Source of the DNA: Bacteroidota bacterium | Lineage (GTDB): Bacteria > Bacteroidota > Ignavibacteria > Kryptoniales > JAKASW01 | Direction of reading: 5' to 3' | Assembly (NCBI GenBank): GCA_023381615.1 | Contig: JAMCQL010000034.1 | Coordinates: forward strand, 1 to 64,000 | DNA: 64,000 nucleotides | Shown: positions 46,146 through 56,316 of the stretch, piece by piece | Layout: every line of letters begins with the position of its first letter | How positions within the stretch are numbered: position 1 is the stretch's first letter | The notes under the pieces: model-generated | The model's database searches: none | Seen by the model: the letters and a program-made list of their open reading frames with translations, nothing else | What the model was told of the DNA's origin: nothing | Position numbers and translations under genes: made by a program

Positions 46146-47294
46146 TTAATGCCTCGTTCTTCCGTTACCGCTTGAGCTTTCACTTCTCGCCGGTGCTGGT
46201 GGCGGAGGTGGCGGTGGAGCTGATTCTCTTACACTTGGCATTGAGAATCTCGGCTGATTATTCATTCGGGGCGCATTTTCGATATAACGCGGTGCCGCAT
46301 AATGACGAACTTCCTGTATCTGCGGATGATAATAATATCTCTGCGGCTCGGTATTTACCGGTCTCACTCTCTCAGCTTGAGGAGGCTGGGGATGCCAATA
46401 ATATTTCACCTGCGGAGAGACATTCCCGCCTCTGTAATATGAGACACCACTTCTGGAACGCCCCTGATTGCTGCTGTCATTTGCGTGACCGCCGCCGCCA
46501 CGTGTCGATCCGCTCTCTCGGACGCGCGGTTGATTCTGTGGCGCTGCCGGAGGTTGAGAATTAGGCACCGGATACTGCGACGGTGGAGGAGTATACTCTC
46601 GCGTTCTTGTGCGAGGCTCTACAGTTCCATTCGAAGGGGGATTCTCGTTTGTTCGAGTCCTTGTTGCCGGAGATGGTTGAACATTTCGTGATGCTCCTGA
46701 TCCGGCATTGGCGCTCCCAACACTCGTCCCTGCGCTCGGCTGAACATAAGGAACTGGCGAAGTCCCACCGCCATATCCTTCTCTACCGTTACGAGTACTA
46801 CCTATGTTTCTTATCCTGCCGGTAGATTCTGTATTGCCGTTCTGATAAACATATATCGGAGCGTATGGATAGAAGGGACTGTAATAATACGGCGAGTAAT
46901 ATGAGGAATAGGGAGAATAGTAATTATAAGGCCAGCCGTAGCCGCCGTACATCGAATAAGGATCCCAATATCCCGAATTCCATCCAAACCCAAACCACAA
47001 ATTATCCGAGTACCACCATGCAGGGCTCGGTGTGAAATAATTATAATTCCAGTTATAGTTACTGTAAGGATAGCCGTAACCGTAGTAATTGTAATTGTTT
47101 ACCATTGGTGCGGCAGTCGAATCGTAATATGAGTAACCCGAATCGCTGGAACTGTTGTAATAGCCCGAGTTGTAATTACCCGACGATCCATAATCACCGG
47201 AGCTGTTACTTGTCGTTGCAAACTGCGTGTAGCAGCCGGACAAACCGATCGCAACTACCAAAGAAACAGTCAAAGCAGCCAATTTTGTTTTCAT
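46146..47294 (-). CDS. Tyr/Asn/Gly-rich low-complexity lipoprotein (start likely 47294)
   Basis: Lipobox 'VVAIGLSGCYTQ'; 'NYNSGYYNSSSDSGYSYY...YNYYGYGYPYSNYNWNYNYF'; proline-rich C-terminus. Confidence 0.7.
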   Translation of the reverse strand: MKTKLAALTVSLVVAIGLSGCYTQFATTSNSSGDYGSSGNYNSGYYNSSSDSGYSYYDSTAAPMVNNYNYYGYGYPYSNYNWNYNYFTPSPAWWYSDNLWFGFGWNSGYWDPYSMYGGYGWPYNYYSPYSSYYSPYYYSPFYPYAPIYVYQNGNTESTGRIRNIGSTRNGREGYGGGTSPVPYVQPSAGTSVGSANAGSGASRNVQPSPATRTRTNENPPSNGTVEPRTRTREYTPPPSQYPVPNSQPPAAPQNQPRVRESGSTRGGGGHANDSSNQGRSRSGVSYYRGGNVSPQVKYYWHPQPPQAERVRPVNTEPQRYYYHPQIQEVRHYAAPRYIENAPRMNNQPRFSMPSVRESAPPPPPPPAPARSESSSGNGRTRH

Positions 47295-47304
47295 GACACT
47301 CACC

Positions 47305-47616
47305 TCACTTATTTTGACGCAACCCATTGTCTAAACGCTTAATCTTTTCCGCAGGGTCATTCGGACCAGACTCATGTTTTTGACCTTCGGATTTCCAAGC
47401 ATTCAAATAATTTTCCATAATAAATGGCGCTGGAATAAAAACAGGCAGCGGATATTCTTGTGGCGAAATAAGCACCGCAGGCGGGTTGTAAAACATCTTA
47501 TAGTTTTCGGCAAGCTTCTTCGTGCTCAACGTGTCTGCGTTTACCGTTCCAATCGAAACATATGCTGCCAAAAGAACCGCTATCATCTCATCTCCTCGTC
47601 TTAATTTCAATAACAA
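47305..47616 (-). CDS. Hypothetical small exported protein
   Basis: Signal-peptide-like 'MIAVLLAAYVSIGTVNA'; non-overlapping slot in a minus-strand gene series. Confidence 0.45.
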   Translation of the reverse strand: MLLKLRRGDEMIAVLLAAYVSIGTVNADTLSTKKLAENYKMFYNPPAVLISPQEYPLPVFIPAPFIMENYLNAWKSEGQKHESGPNDPAEKIKRLDNGLRQNK

Positions 47617-47799
47617 ATAAATTCAAAACAAGGTTCTTTCGAGGTCTTAAAATAAATTAATGCCACTTTCATAGACGGATAAATGACACCCGCGGTTACA
47701 TCTACGAACGCGTTCAAACGATAATCTTTAACCTTGTTAAGGCTGAAAAGCTCTTTACCTTGACAATGTCTCCGAGCCAAAGTAGCGGGTGGCTGCCGC

Positions 47800-47836
47800 A
47801 ACCTTGTCAAGGATAAAAAGAAACCTTGACAAGGTT
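47800..47836. repeat. 13-bp inverted repeat AACCTTGTCAAGG-N11-CCTTGACAAGGTT downstream of 47843-48622
   Basis: Arms 47800-47812 and 47824-47836. Confidence 0.75.
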
Positions 47837-47842
47837 CTGTAG

Positions 47843-48622
47843 TTACATCGACTGGACGTATTCAATCCGAATTGTCCGCAGACTTCCTGTTTTCTTCAAG
47901 TCCAGAAGATTCTTGTAATCAAATTCGACAGTGAATCCGTTTCCGACGCTCCACCTTACTCCTGCGTTCAAATAACCCGGACCGGGCCTCGACAACTTAT
48001 CCGGAAGTCCATTAGGATAATTGTCGTTGAGTCCGAAGTTATACTCCGCAACAATAGAAATATCGCGGCCTATCGTCTTGTCCGCGCCGACATAGAAATT
48101 CACATTCTTATTGCCGTCGCCGTTCTCAAGAGAATAATTCACGCCCCCATGGATCCCGAGATAACCAAGCATTGTAAAATACTTTGAAGCCGCGGCAAAG
48201 AATCCCGGAGACTTGTATAAGTATCTGCTGTATTCTGGAATGTAGACGTCCTTTCCCTGCGAATCGAATCCGAGCGTGACTGCCGGGAAGCCTGCGGTTT
48301 CATCAACAACCCTGAAACGTATGTTGACACCGGGAAGTTTATTCCAATCGACAGCGCCGGAACCAATCACATTCGTGCCGCCATAACTCAGTCCGAATGT
48401 AAGTCTGTTGAACGCTCCGGCTTCCAGAGACACCAATACACCGCTCATTTCGTAGAAGTGCACGCTCATCCCGATCATCCCATTATGCAAGATGCCCGCA
48501 GTCGGCATGTCGATTAAATATCGCGGCTCAACCTGCGCATCGCTGCCCGCACTTCCAGTAACATTACCTGCAAATGCTGCAGATGATATCAAGATTGTTA
48601 TGAGAAAGATTTTCAATTTCAT
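47843..48622 (-). CDS. YjbH-like / outer-membrane beta-barrel protein
   Basis: 'YLIDMPTAGILHNGMIGMSVHFYEMSGVLVSLEAGAFNRLTFGLSYGGTNVIGSG'. Confidence 0.55.
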   Translation of the reverse strand: MKLKIFLITILISSAAFAGNVTGSAGSDAQVEPRYLIDMPTAGILHNGMIGMSVHFYEMSGVLVSLEAGAFNRLTFGLSYGGTNVIGSGAVDWNKLPGVNIRFRVVDETAGFPAVTLGFDSQGKDVYIPEYSRYLYKSPGFFAAASKYFTMLGYLGIHGGVNYSLENGDGNKNVNFYVGADKTIGRDISIVAEYNFGLNDNYPNGLPDKLSRPGPGYLNAGVRWSVGNGFTVEFDYKNLLDLKKTGSLRTIRIEYVQSM

Positions 48623-48634
48623 TATCGCCTCCTT

Positions 48635-50029
48635 TCAAAATTCGTCCTCTCCAAAAACTTTTCGGATAACTTTGGGCAGCTTTATCTTTTGGGATTCAGC
48701 CTCAATTTCCGAAGGTCTTTCCGCTCTCGTCTCCGGAATTCTTGGAGACGATAACTTCCCTTCTGAAACGAGAATGGTATTTTGCTCGTATTTTTTAAGT
48801 GCTTCAACTAATTCGATCTCTTCGTTTAGCAATTCGGCATCATGGTACAGAAGCAGTTTCCTGTCCCTGTAAACAAATTCCCCGTCAAGCATCACATCCG
48901 AAACGTCAGAGTCGGTATAATCTTCAATAAACGCGCCCGCAGATTCCGAAGTCGGCAGCTTCTCGAGGCGGCGCGCAGAAAGTTTTCTCGCATCGACAAA
49001 TGTTAAGTTGGCAACTTTGCCAACTTCAATGCTGCCAAGTTTTGAACTTAAATTGAACATTTCCGCGCCAACTCTCGTAGCGCTTGCCAAAACTTCTTCC
49101 GGTTCGCAGTCGAACTCGAGAAGCTTTTTCATTTGGGCAAAGATCCCGGGTGTTTCCCAATCGGAGCCGATCGCGTATTCGTAAAATATATTTCTGATCG
49201 ACTTGAAATTTGGCTGGTTTAGTTTACCGGGAATCAAAACGATCCTCGCACCCCCCGCTTTGGCGGCCTTCAAGGAATTGACAGGTGTACCATTAAGTCC
49301 GACTAGGACCGTAGCACTGCTGAGGAGCCCGCTCTTTTTTAGCAGTTGGATCAAATCCGAGTTGAAATTTGACTTCGTGGTTAATATATCTTCCTCGTCC
49401 TCATCCGTGTGTGTCATTATCCAGCCGGGTGAATCGGAATTGCTCCGCGCAACCGCGCTCAATCCGAACAGCGTCAAGTCTTTTTGATATGGAACAAAAT
49501 TTCCAGTCTTGAGATGTCGGTCAACCACTCGTCTCAAGAAACTACTCTGCTGTTCACCTTTTGCAAACGCGACCACATCAACGCCGGTCAATTTCACCGC
49601 CGAGTACATTCCGCGAGCACCTGCTTCGTCGCCAATCACCGCAAACGCAATTCCGCCGACTCCCGATTGAAGTCCGCTGAAGAAAGCAAGGTGGTACAGC
49701 TTTTCGTAAAAATTTTCATCCTGCGCCTCAAGCGCGGCTTCAACTCTCAGAAGGGATTTTTCCTGCCATTGAGAGATCGGCTTTCTTGGCTCGACAGAGC
49801 GGCAAATGATAGCTTCGGGATGGAAATGGGCGTTGAAGAAGGTCGGCAGAACGATCTTACCGGCGGCGTCGACAATCTCGGCTTCGGGATACTTACGCTT
49901 GAGGACTTCTATGTCCTTCGACAACTCGACAATCAAATTCGACCTTGTAGCGATGTTGAAAAATCCTGTCCACTTCTCATCGTTGCAAGTGAAACAGAAA
50001 GCGCCGGTGATAATTTTTGTCGAGTTCAT
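48635..50029 (-). CDS. Amidohydrolase family protein
   Basis: 'GKIVLPTFFNAHFHPEAI'; 'LGSIEVGKVANLTFVDARKL'. Confidence 0.8.
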   Translation of the reverse strand: MNSTKIITGAFCFTCNDEKWTGFFNIATRSNLIVELSKDIEVLKRKYPEAEIVDAAGKIVLPTFFNAHFHPEAIICRSVEPRKPISQWQEKSLLRVEAALEAQDENFYEKLYHLAFFSGLQSGVGGIAFAVIGDEAGARGMYSAVKLTGVDVVAFAKGEQQSSFLRRVVDRHLKTGNFVPYQKDLTLFGLSAVARSNSDSPGWIMTHTDEDEEDILTTKSNFNSDLIQLLKKSGLLSSATVLVGLNGTPVNSLKAAKAGGARIVLIPGKLNQPNFKSIRNIFYEYAIGSDWETPGIFAQMKKLLEFDCEPEEVLASATRVGAEMFNLSSKLGSIEVGKVANLTFVDARKLSARRLEKLPTSESAGAFIEDYTDSDVSDVMLDGEFVYRDRKLLLYHDAELLNEEIELVEALKKYEQNTILVSEGKLSSPRIPETRAERPSEIEAESQKIKLPKVIRKVFGEDEF

Positions 50030-50046
50030 CGCTCCGCCTTCACAGA

Positions 50047-51060
50047 CTACTCATATAAATATTTCGAATCGTACAACTTGTTCGTGCCGTCGTTGCGCAA
50101 CGCGTACTGGAATCCTTTTCTAATTGCGGCGCCGCCAACCTCTCCTTTCGTGTTCAATGCAATATATGCAAGTTGGAAACTTTTATCAGCCTTTATCATT
50201 TTCAAGTGGACTTCTATAGCGCGCTTAATTGCCACTTCACAAGCCTCTTGCGGGCTCATTCCGCTCCTCATGCTTTCGACGACAAGATGGCTCCCGACAA
50301 TTCTCATATTTGCTTCGCCAATTCCGGTGGATGCCGCAGCTCCAACCTTGCCATCAACATACAAACCGGCTCCAATGATCGGCGAATCTCCAACGCGCCC
50401 GTGAATTTTCCATGCAAGTCCGGATGTTGTAACTGCGCCGCTTATTCGTCCTTTCAAATCCATCGCGAGCATACCAATCGTATCATGGTTATCCTCCAAA
50501 TCATTCATATCGTGCGGCGGAAGCCAATTGTCTTTGTCGCTCAAATTCTCCTTCCACTCCAGCCAACGTTTTCTTGCTTCGTCGGTCAGCAAATCCATCG
50601 GTTTAAATCCATGAGCCAACGCAAAACTGTAAGCGCCTTCGCTGACAAGAAGCACGTGCTTAGTTCGCTCCATGACTTTCCTCGCAACGCTGATCGGATT
50701 CTTGATATTCTGCAGGCAGCCGACTCCGCCGCAGTTTCCTCGCCAGTCCATTATGGAAGCGTCGAGCGTCACTTTCGTTTCCTCGTCAGGAAGTCCGCCG
50801 TAACCCACGCTCATAATGCTCGGATCGTCTTCGATCACTCTGACTCCCTGTTCGACGGCATCGAGTGAATTTGCGCCGCCCATTAGAGTCTTCCAAGCGG
50901 TTTCATTCGCTTGCATCCCATAATTCCACGTCGAGATAACGACTGGAGAAGCCATTTTGCCTCCGCTTCTGGTTATTAGCTTTGGTATTCCTAACTTGGT
51001 CGCTGTGTAGGCTCCGACTCCGACGACAGCGCTTTTTTTTATGAACTCGCGTCTTCTCAT
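50047..51060 (-). CDS. N4-(beta-N-acetylglucosaminyl)-L-asparaginase / isoaspartyl peptidase family (Ntn hydrolase) with Tat-like signal
   Basis: '[14 protein letters not shown]'; 'DNHDTIGMLAMDLKGRISGAVTTSGLAWKIHGRVGDSPIIGAGLY'. Confidence 0.9.
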   Translation of the reverse strand: MRRREFIKKSAVVGVGAYTATKLGIPKLITRSGGKMASPVVISTWNYGMQANETAWKTLMGGANSLDAVEQGVRVIEDDPSIMSVGYGGLPDEETKVTLDASIMDWRGNCGGVGCLQNIKNPISVARKVMERTKHVLLVSEGAYSFALAHGFKPMDLLTDEARKRWLEWKENLSDKDNWLPPHDMNDLEDNHDTIGMLAMDLKGRISGAVTTSGLAWKIHGRVGDSPIIGAGLYVDGKVGAAASTGIGEANMRIVGSHLVVESMRSGMSPQEACEVAIKRAIEVHLKMIKADKSFQLAYIALNTKGEVGGAAIRKGFQYALRNDGTNKLYDSKYLYE

Positions 51061-52520
51061 TTCACAACTCTATATGAAGTGCCATCCTTTTTGTCTTCGA
51101 GCACAACACCCATGTTTTGCAGCTCTGTGCGAATCATGTCAGCCAATTTAAAATCTTTATTTTGACGAGCGTCAGCGCGCATTTTGATAAGCAAATTTAC
51201 AAGATCAGCTTCTAACTTTTCGTCGGCACCGTTATGATCTTCCGAAGGAATTATCCCAAGCACGTCGCCGGCAAGTTTTTTTATGAAAGCATAAACTAAT
51301 CCTGCAAACTCCTTACTCAACGAAATTGTCGAACTCAGCAACGAATTGACATCTTTCAACATCTCAAAAAGCGAGGCGATTGCCGCGGGAGTGTTGAAAT
51401 CGTCCGACATTGACGCAAGCCATTCATTGTAATACCGCCGGAGATTAACCGGCTCTTCAGGAAGATTATCAAAATTAATCTCGACTTCCTTTTCACCGGC
51501 AATGCTTTTCAGCTGCCGGACAACATTCTTCAATCGCTCAAGCCCTTTACCGGCACCTTCGATTGCTTCATCGGAATAATCGAGCGGACTGCGATAATGA
51601 CTCTGGAGAATGAAAAATCTAAGCGTAACGGGATCGTATTTTTTGAACGCATCTTTCAGCGACACGAAATTGCCAAGCGACTTACTCATCTTCACGCCGT
51701 CAACGGTCACCATGTTGTTGTGCAGCCAATACCTGACAAATTGTTTCCCGGTTACCGCTTCGCTCTGGGCGATTTCGCATTCGTGATGCGGGAATTGATT
51801 TTCTATTCCGCCGCCGTGGATGTCGAATGTTTCCCCAAGGTATTTCATGCTCATCGTGGAGCACTCGAGATGCCAGCCGGGAAATCCTTCGCCCCACGGC
51901 GATTGCCATTTCATCAGATGTCCGGCCTCAGCCTTTTTCCAAAGCGCGAAGTCGGCGGGATTTCTTTTCTCGCTGCGGACATCAACTCTTGCGCCTGCAA
52001 CAAGATCATCAAGACGCTTCCCTGAAAGTCTGCCGTAATTCGGGAATTTCGTCACATCATAATAAACATTCCCGTCGGCTTCGTAAGCGTATCCTTTCGC
52101 GATAAGCTGCTTCACCATTTCAATTTGTTCGACAATATGTCCCGCGGCCCGCGGCGAAATATTCGGCCTCTCCACTCCGAGCCTGTCCATATCTTCGAAG
52201 TAGCTTCTCATGTAAGTCTCGACGATCTCCATCGGTTCGACGCGATCCAGCCTTGCCTGCTTCTCGATCTTGTCCTCGCCTTCGTCCGCATTATCGGTGA
52301 GATGTCCAACATCGGTTATATTCTGCACATACAAAACCTTGTAACCGACAAAGCGGAAAAACTTCACAATGACATCGAACGACACATAACTCTTTGCATG
52401 ACCTATATGAGAATGGTTGTAAACTGTCGGACCGCAGACATACATTCCGACTCTGCCTTCTTGGAGCGGGACGAACTTTTCTTTTTGCCGCGTGAGTGAA
52501 TTATAAAGAAAAATTGCCAT
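51057..52520 (-). CDS. cysS: Cysteinyl-tRNA synthetase (ATG at 52520; ORF track uses an upstream TTG at 52526)
   Basis: '[26 protein letters not shown]'; '[14 protein letters not shown]'; 'KMSKSLGN'. Confidence 0.97.
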   Translation of the reverse strand: MAIFLYNSLTRQKEKFVPLQEGRVGMYVCGPTVYNHSHIGHAKSYVSFDVIVKFFRFVGYKVLYVQNITDVGHLTDNADEGEDKIEKQARLDRVEPMEIVETYMRSYFEDMDRLGVERPNISPRAAGHIVEQIEMVKQLIAKGYAYEADGNVYYDVTKFPNYGRLSGKRLDDLVAGARVDVRSEKRNPADFALWKKAEAGHLMKWQSPWGEGFPGWHLECSTMSMKYLGETFDIHGGGIENQFPHHECEIAQSEAVTGKQFVRYWLHNNMVTVDGVKMSKSLGNFVSLKDAFKKYDPVTLRFFILQSHYRSPLDYSDEAIEGAGKGLERLKNVVRQLKSIAGEKEVEINFDNLPEEPVNLRRYYNEWLASMSDDFNTPAAIASLFEMLKDVNSLLSSTISLSKEFAGLVYAFIKKLAGDVLGIIPSEDHNGADEKLEADLVNLLIKMRADARQNKDFKLADMIRTELQNMGVVLEDKKDGTSYRVVK

Positions 52521-52522
52521 AT

Positions 52523-53293
52523 TCAATCTATTTTTTCTAAGAACTTTTTCAAAAGCAACGAGCTGAAAACTGTCACACTTGCATTTTCGATCTTCTTAAA
52601 CTCTTGTGAGCTCGGTTTTATCCATAGAACTCCATCAACGATTGCAACTTTGTAGGCTTTTCCAGAAGTATTAGAAGCAAGTTTTAAAGCATCATCCAAA
52701 CCTCTACCTTGATTTCCACCAGTCGCGCTAAGAAACTTTGCCTCTCCAACAACATACTTTCCGTTCGCCTTCCCAACAAAATCTGGCATCTTACTTAGGC
52801 CTAAGTTTAATTGGATATTAGAGAAATCTAATATTTGTTTGTCACTTCCATCAAGAATTGCAATTCCTTTTTTTGACTTGATAAAATCATCGATGGAAAC
52901 AAGCTTAAAATTTTTCTTGAGCCAACGACCGAACTGTTGTCCCCTTGCTCGATTAGATTCTTTAGGAGCAAGAATCCCATCTCTCACCTCATCAAATCCT
53001 GCCTTATATAAAACCTCACAAATTCTTCTGACAGTCTTTGGATTGCGAGCAATGGCATTTCTATCTTCTCTTAAAAAACTTACATAAGAATCTTTAATTG
53101 GAAATTTTTCTAAATCGAGCAATTGGTTAATAAGTTGTTTGCAGTCTCTATTCTCGAATGATTTTCTTATTGCAGAAAGGATTCGATCGTTTACTTCTCT
53201 GAGTCCAGGGTCATTAGGATAAATATCATATAATTTGTCGAGGTAGTCTTTCGTTCTAGCGAGTTCAATTGTCTTTTTCCCCCAAGTATTCAT
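52523..53293 (-). CDS. Putative Type II restriction endonuclease (PD-(D/E)XK motif)
   Basis: 'KMPDFVGKANGKYVVGEAKFLSATGGNQGRGLDDAL'; adjacent to a DNA methyltransferase; AT-rich. Confidence 0.75.
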   Translation of the reverse strand: MNTWGKKTIELARTKDYLDKLYDIYPNDPGLREVNDRILSAIRKSFENRDCKQLINQLLDLEKFPIKDSYVSFLREDRNAIARNPKTVRRICEVLYKAGFDEVRDGILAPKESNRARGQQFGRWLKKNFKLVSIDDFIKSKKGIAILDGSDKQILDFSNIQLNLGLSKMPDFVGKANGKYVVGEAKFLSATGGNQGRGLDDALKLASNTSGKAYKVAIVDGVLWIKPSSQEFKKIENASVTVFSSLLLKKFLEKID

Positions 53294-54600
53294 TGATTGG
53301 TTCCCTTATGTAGTTTTTTGTCAATTGCTTCACATTCATAAACCGTGAACTCCGATAAATTTGGTACTTCACGGAGTTTCTTTATTGTAGCTTGGATTGC
53401 TAGGACTGAATTATCTATGCCTATCCATCGCCTACCCAACATCTCTGCTGCTAAAAGGGTTGTACCAGATCCTGAAAAACAATCTAATACAATATCCCCA
53501 GGATCAGATGTCGCGTTAATTATTCGTTTAAGCAACTCAAAGTTCTTCTCGGTAGGATATCTAGGATAAGGTGGATCTTTTAACTCCCACAAATCCTGTA
53601 ATTTTTTCCCTTTCGATAATACCTCCTCTGCAAATATCTTCTTCCTTGGATTGCCTGTGCTTGACCATTCAATGAGGTTCATTTTATCTAACCGAGTCAA
53701 TTCTTTCGGAGGAACTCGCCAGTGTCTACCGGACGGTGGAAAAAGACCATTCCAAGGCTGTCCTGTTGCCCCATTAGATGTTTCACCCGGTGCGTGTAAA
53801 GGCGTTGTTGTATACCTGCGACCACCAGAATCGATTTTGGGAAAAAGCCTCTCAATATCTTCCTTGGTCATCTCCACTCTTGGTTCGTTCCATAGGAAAT
53901 TTTCAGATTTTGAATAGAACAATATTAAATCCTTTATATTTCCAAAACCCTTTCTAGAAAAATTTTTAGGGTTGCATTTAATTCTTGTGATGTCATTTAT
54001 AAAATGCTTTTCTCCAAATATTTCATCCATTAGGATTTTGATATAATGCCCCACCTTATAATCGTTATGGACAAAGATTGTACCATCATCGGACAATAAA
54101 TCTCTAAGGAAAATCAATCTTTCCCTAATAAACTCAAGGTATTCAGACCCGACCATTTTATCACTGTAAGCAAGATTATCTCCATTGCCTGAACTTATTG
54201 TTGCAACCCTTCCATTGCCACTTCTAAATTCAAGACCTGTCGCAAATGGAGGATCAATATACACCTGTCGTATTTTACCTTTTAATCCACACTTAGTAAC
54301 TAGTGCTTTTAATCCTAAGAGATTATCTCCGTGAATTAGAAGGTTCGGATCATCGTGAAAACCAATTTGCCCATAGGATTTTACTTCCAGGAGTATAGCA
54401 TCTGGAACCGTTGCTATACACTCTGCGACAGTTTTCTTCCCTTCGTAATTCAAAGTGATCTTAGCTTTGGGAATGTCTATGACTTGTAGTGGCCATTGCG
54501 CAATTGTCTCATGAAGAATTGATGAACGATCGCTTCTTTTCAAATAAGCCGTTCTCTTATTTTCCTTTTTGGGAGACTTGTGTTTTGTGGTTCTCTTCAT
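53290..54600 (-). CDS. DNA methyltransferase (beta-class amino-methyltransferase order: DPPF then FSGSGTT)
   Basis: 'VYIDPPFATG...' and 'DPGDIVLDCFSGSGTTLLAAEMLGRRWIGID'. Confidence 0.92.
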   Translation of the reverse strand: MKRTTKHKSPKKENKRTAYLKRSDRSSILHETIAQWPLQVIDIPKAKITLNYEGKKTVAECIATVPDAILLEVKSYGQIGFHDDPNLLIHGDNLLGLKALVTKCGLKGKIRQVYIDPPFATGLEFRSGNGRVATISSGNGDNLAYSDKMVGSEYLEFIRERLIFLRDLLSDDGTIFVHNDYKVGHYIKILMDEIFGEKHFINDITRIKCNPKNFSRKGFGNIKDLILFYSKSENFLWNEPRVEMTKEDIERLFPKIDSGGRRYTTTPLHAPGETSNGATGQPWNGLFPPSGRHWRVPPKELTRLDKMNLIEWSSTGNPRKKIFAEEVLSKGKKLQDLWELKDPPYPRYPTEKNFELLKRIINATSDPGDIVLDCFSGSGTTLLAAEMLGRRWIGIDNSVLAIQATIKKLREVPNLSEFTVYECEAIDKKLHKGTNQ

Positions 54601-56312
54601 TTTATCCCAATCATTTCCTTTGCCCCTGAGATACTTGCTTTCGTAATATCATCACCGCTCAGGAGACGTGCAACCTCTTTAACTCTCTCGTCTTCTGAAA
54701 GTTGCGACACCTGAGTTACGGCTCTTTTTCCTTTGACGACCTTCTCAACGAGAAAATGTAGATCGGCTTTACCTGCTATCTGGGGAAGGTGCGTGATCGC
54801 GACTATTTGATGGAAACTCGAAAGGCTCTTCAAGGCGCGCGCAACTTTTGCGGCGACTCTTCCGCTGATTCCTGTGTCGATCTCGTCGAACACCAAAACC
54901 GGCAGTCGGTCGCTCTTTGCAAGTATTGTCTTAAGCGCCAGCATAATGCGGGATATTTCGCCTCCCGACGCTACTTTCACGAGCGGCTTCGGTTCTTCTC
55001 CAACATTTGTGGAAATGAAAAACTCGACGAAGTCAAACCCTTTCTCATTTGTCTCATAATAGTCCGTTCCGAGTTTCACAAGCGGCTTGAGCGCGGCAAC
55101 GCCGGCGGTATAAGTTCTATTTTCAACGTTGACTTCAAATTTCGCTTTCTCGATCCCGATCTCGGCAAGCACATTGAAAATGCTGCGGGAAACCCGCTCG
55201 GCAACTTCCCTTCGTTTTGATGAAAGCCGCTCGGCAATGTCGGAAAGTTTAGCCCGCGTTTCGGCGACTGACAATTCGAGTTTTGCGATCTCTTCATCGA
55301 AATTTTCGGCGAGCGCAAAATCCTTACCGATTTTCTCGCGATAAGAAATCACAGAGTCAATTGAACCGCCGTACTTTTTTTGAAGCATGCTCAGGGCGCC
55401 GAGCCGGTCACGAATTTCGTCGAGCCTCTGGGGATTGAAATCTATCCGGCTGCTGTAACTCTGCAAGAATCTCGTGATCTCGTCAACGATCGCGCGGGCA
55501 CTTTCGCATTCCTCTTTCAGATTATCGAACGAGCGGTCTATTCCAGCTAAATCCTCGAGTTGGTTCCTGACTATCACAAGTTGGTCGTGGACGGAAGATT
55601 CGCTCTCATAAAGGAGTTCATACAACTTGTTCGTCGCTTCGTAGAGCTTTTCCGAATTCTCCAGTATTTTCAGTTCGGCTTCGAGCTTGTCCATTTCATC
55701 GGTTTGAGGTGCAACCGCATCTATTTCTTTTATCTGAAACAAATATAAGTCGCGTTTCTCCTGCAGGGCATCACGCTTGGAGACAAGTTCCTTCAATTGG
55801 GAAATCAAACCGCTTAGTTCTTGATAGACATCGCGAAAACTATTCAACAGCGCATCAAGCCCGCCGAAGTCATCTAGGAGGTCGATGTGCGTCTCTGCCC
55901 TCAGCAGTGATTGATGTTCGTGCTGGCCGTGCAGATCAACTAACAGGTCTCCGAGAGTCTTCATCTGGGCAATCGGTATCGGCGTGTCGTTCACGAAAGC
56001 GCGTGTCTGGCCCTTCTGGTTGACTTCCCTGCGAACGATTATCTCTTCATCCATTTCTGTCAGAGCGTCCGCAAGCATGCTCTTCACTTTGCGATTGCCG
56101 GAGATCGTGAAGATTCCCTCGACGACCGCTTTCTCCGCGCCCGATCGCACATCGTCTGCCGATGCACGCTCACCTAATATCAGGCTCAAGGCATCGATGA
56201 TTATCGACTTCCCCGCCCCGGTTTCGCCGGTGATAATATTCAAACCGGTTCCGAATTCAATCTCGAGCTCTTCGATCAAAGCGAAGTTTTTTATCGAAAG
56301 TGTTTTTAGCAT
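54597..56312 (-). CDS. recN: DNA repair protein RecN
   Basis: 'MLKTLSIKNFALIEELEIEFGTGLNIITGETGAGKSIIIDALSLILGERASAD'; 'VFDEIDTGISGRVA'. Confidence 0.97.
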   Translation of the reverse strand: MLKTLSIKNFALIEELEIEFGTGLNIITGETGAGKSIIIDALSLILGERASADDVRSGAEKAVVEGIFTISGNRKVKSMLADALTEMDEEIIVRREVNQKGQTRAFVNDTPIPIAQMKTLGDLLVDLHGQHEHQSLLRAETHIDLLDDFGGLDALLNSFRDVYQELSGLISQLKELVSKRDALQEKRDLYLFQIKEIDAVAPQTDEMDKLEAELKILENSEKLYEATNKLYELLYESESSVHDQLVIVRNQLEDLAGIDRSFDNLKEECESARAIVDEITRFLQSYSSRIDFNPQRLDEIRDRLGALSMLQKKYGGSIDSVISYREKIGKDFALAENFDEEIAKLELSVAETRAKLSDIAERLSSKRREVAERVSRSIFNVLAEIGIEKAKFEVNVENRTYTAGVAALKPLVKLGTDYYETNEKGFDFVEFFISTNVGEEPKPLVKVASGGEISRIMLALKTILAKSDRLPVLVFDEIDTGISGRVAAKVARALKSLSSFHQIVAITHLPQIAGKADLHFLVEKVVKGKRAVTQVSQLSEDERVKEVARLLSGDDITKASISGAKEMIGIK

Positions 56313-56316
56313 TCTG

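Noticed and set aside
49484-50404. 306-aa plus-strand ORF
   Set aside because: Antisense across the amidohydrolase and asparaginase genes, both of which have clear family motifs on the minus strand.
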